From NCBI GenBank assembly GCA_021809645.1, contig JAJZKE010000004.1:1-39915 (forward strand): a stretch of 39,915 bases of DNA. Reading direction: 5' to 3'. Shown here in pieces: positions 39,915-39,915 of the stretch. The stretch is from a bacterium. Lineage in GTDB: Bacteria > Patescibacteriota > Saccharimonadia > Saccharimonadales > UBA4665. Under the pieces are notes generated by a model that saw only the letters and a list, made by a program, of their open reading frames with translations, was not told the DNA's origin and did not search any database. Made by a program: the position numbers and the translations under genes. Positions within the stretch are counted from its first letter, which is position 1. Every line of letters begins with the position of its first letter.

Positions 39915-39915
39915 C

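Noticed and set aside
1-39915. tRNA genes, rRNA, CRISPR arrays, insertion sequences or prophage
   Set aside because: Spacers were read for T-loop GTTCGA patterns, regular repeats and transposase-like frames; none were convincing.

Overview
The window is a dense, AT-rich block of bacterial housekeeping genes with very short spacers and no rRNA, tRNA, insertion sequence, prophage or CRISPR array. Gene content and order suggest a reduced-genome bacterium of the Candidate Phyla Radiation (Patescibacteria), most likely Saccharibacteria (TM7). Reasons: a eukaryote-like IleS, a B12-dependent ribonucleotide reductase (NrdJ) with NrdR, a single-core EF-Ts, a proline-tRNA synthetase without editing domain, and classical operons that have lost members (no pyrH between tsf and frr; no uppS, cdsA or dxr before rseP). 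The lineage is inference. TGA is used as a normal stop and prfB is present, so the code is standard.

Most genes lie on the minus strand. From the right edge leftwards: the end of a winged-helix regulator, rpsU, yqeY, adk, map, ftsA and ftsZ (39.9-35.0 kb); nrdR, nrdJ and a thioredoxin-like gene (34.8-31.1 kb); an ileS-rplU unit headed by a T-box leader (31.0-27.5 kb); then parA (27.1-26.3 kb). Two plus-strand units follow: lepB-parB (24.7-26.3 kb), with parB convergent to parA, and rpmE plus prfA-prmC (20.3-22.6 kb). Between them a minus-strand pair encodes an unknown membrane protein and an HtrA protease. From 20.0 kb to the left edge all genes are again minus: rpsB-tsf-frr; rseP, a CPBP protease, proS, greA, lysS, several small genes, serS, hpf, secA, an M16 peptidase and prfB; and finally ftsE-ftsX with a coiled-coil CHAP hydrolase.

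Functionally the window covers translation (five ribosomal proteins, four aminoacyl-tRNA synthetases, EF-Ts, RRF, RF1, RF2, PrmC, HPF), secretion and envelope proteolysis (SecA, LepB, RseP, HtrA, CPBP), division (FtsA, FtsZ, FtsEX and its hydrolase), chromosome partition (ParA, ParB) and dNTP synthesis.

The most interesting parts are non-coding: a complete tRNA-Ile T-box leader of unusual shape before ileS (30.8-31.0 kb); a probable small RNA with its own promoter and terminator between rplU and parA (27.15-27.28 kb); a structured rpsB leader; a cluster of repeated palindromic words before nrdR that includes one NrdR-box-like core; and -10 boxes only 7-8 bases before the start codons of ftsE, prfA and lepB, suggesting leaderless transcripts.
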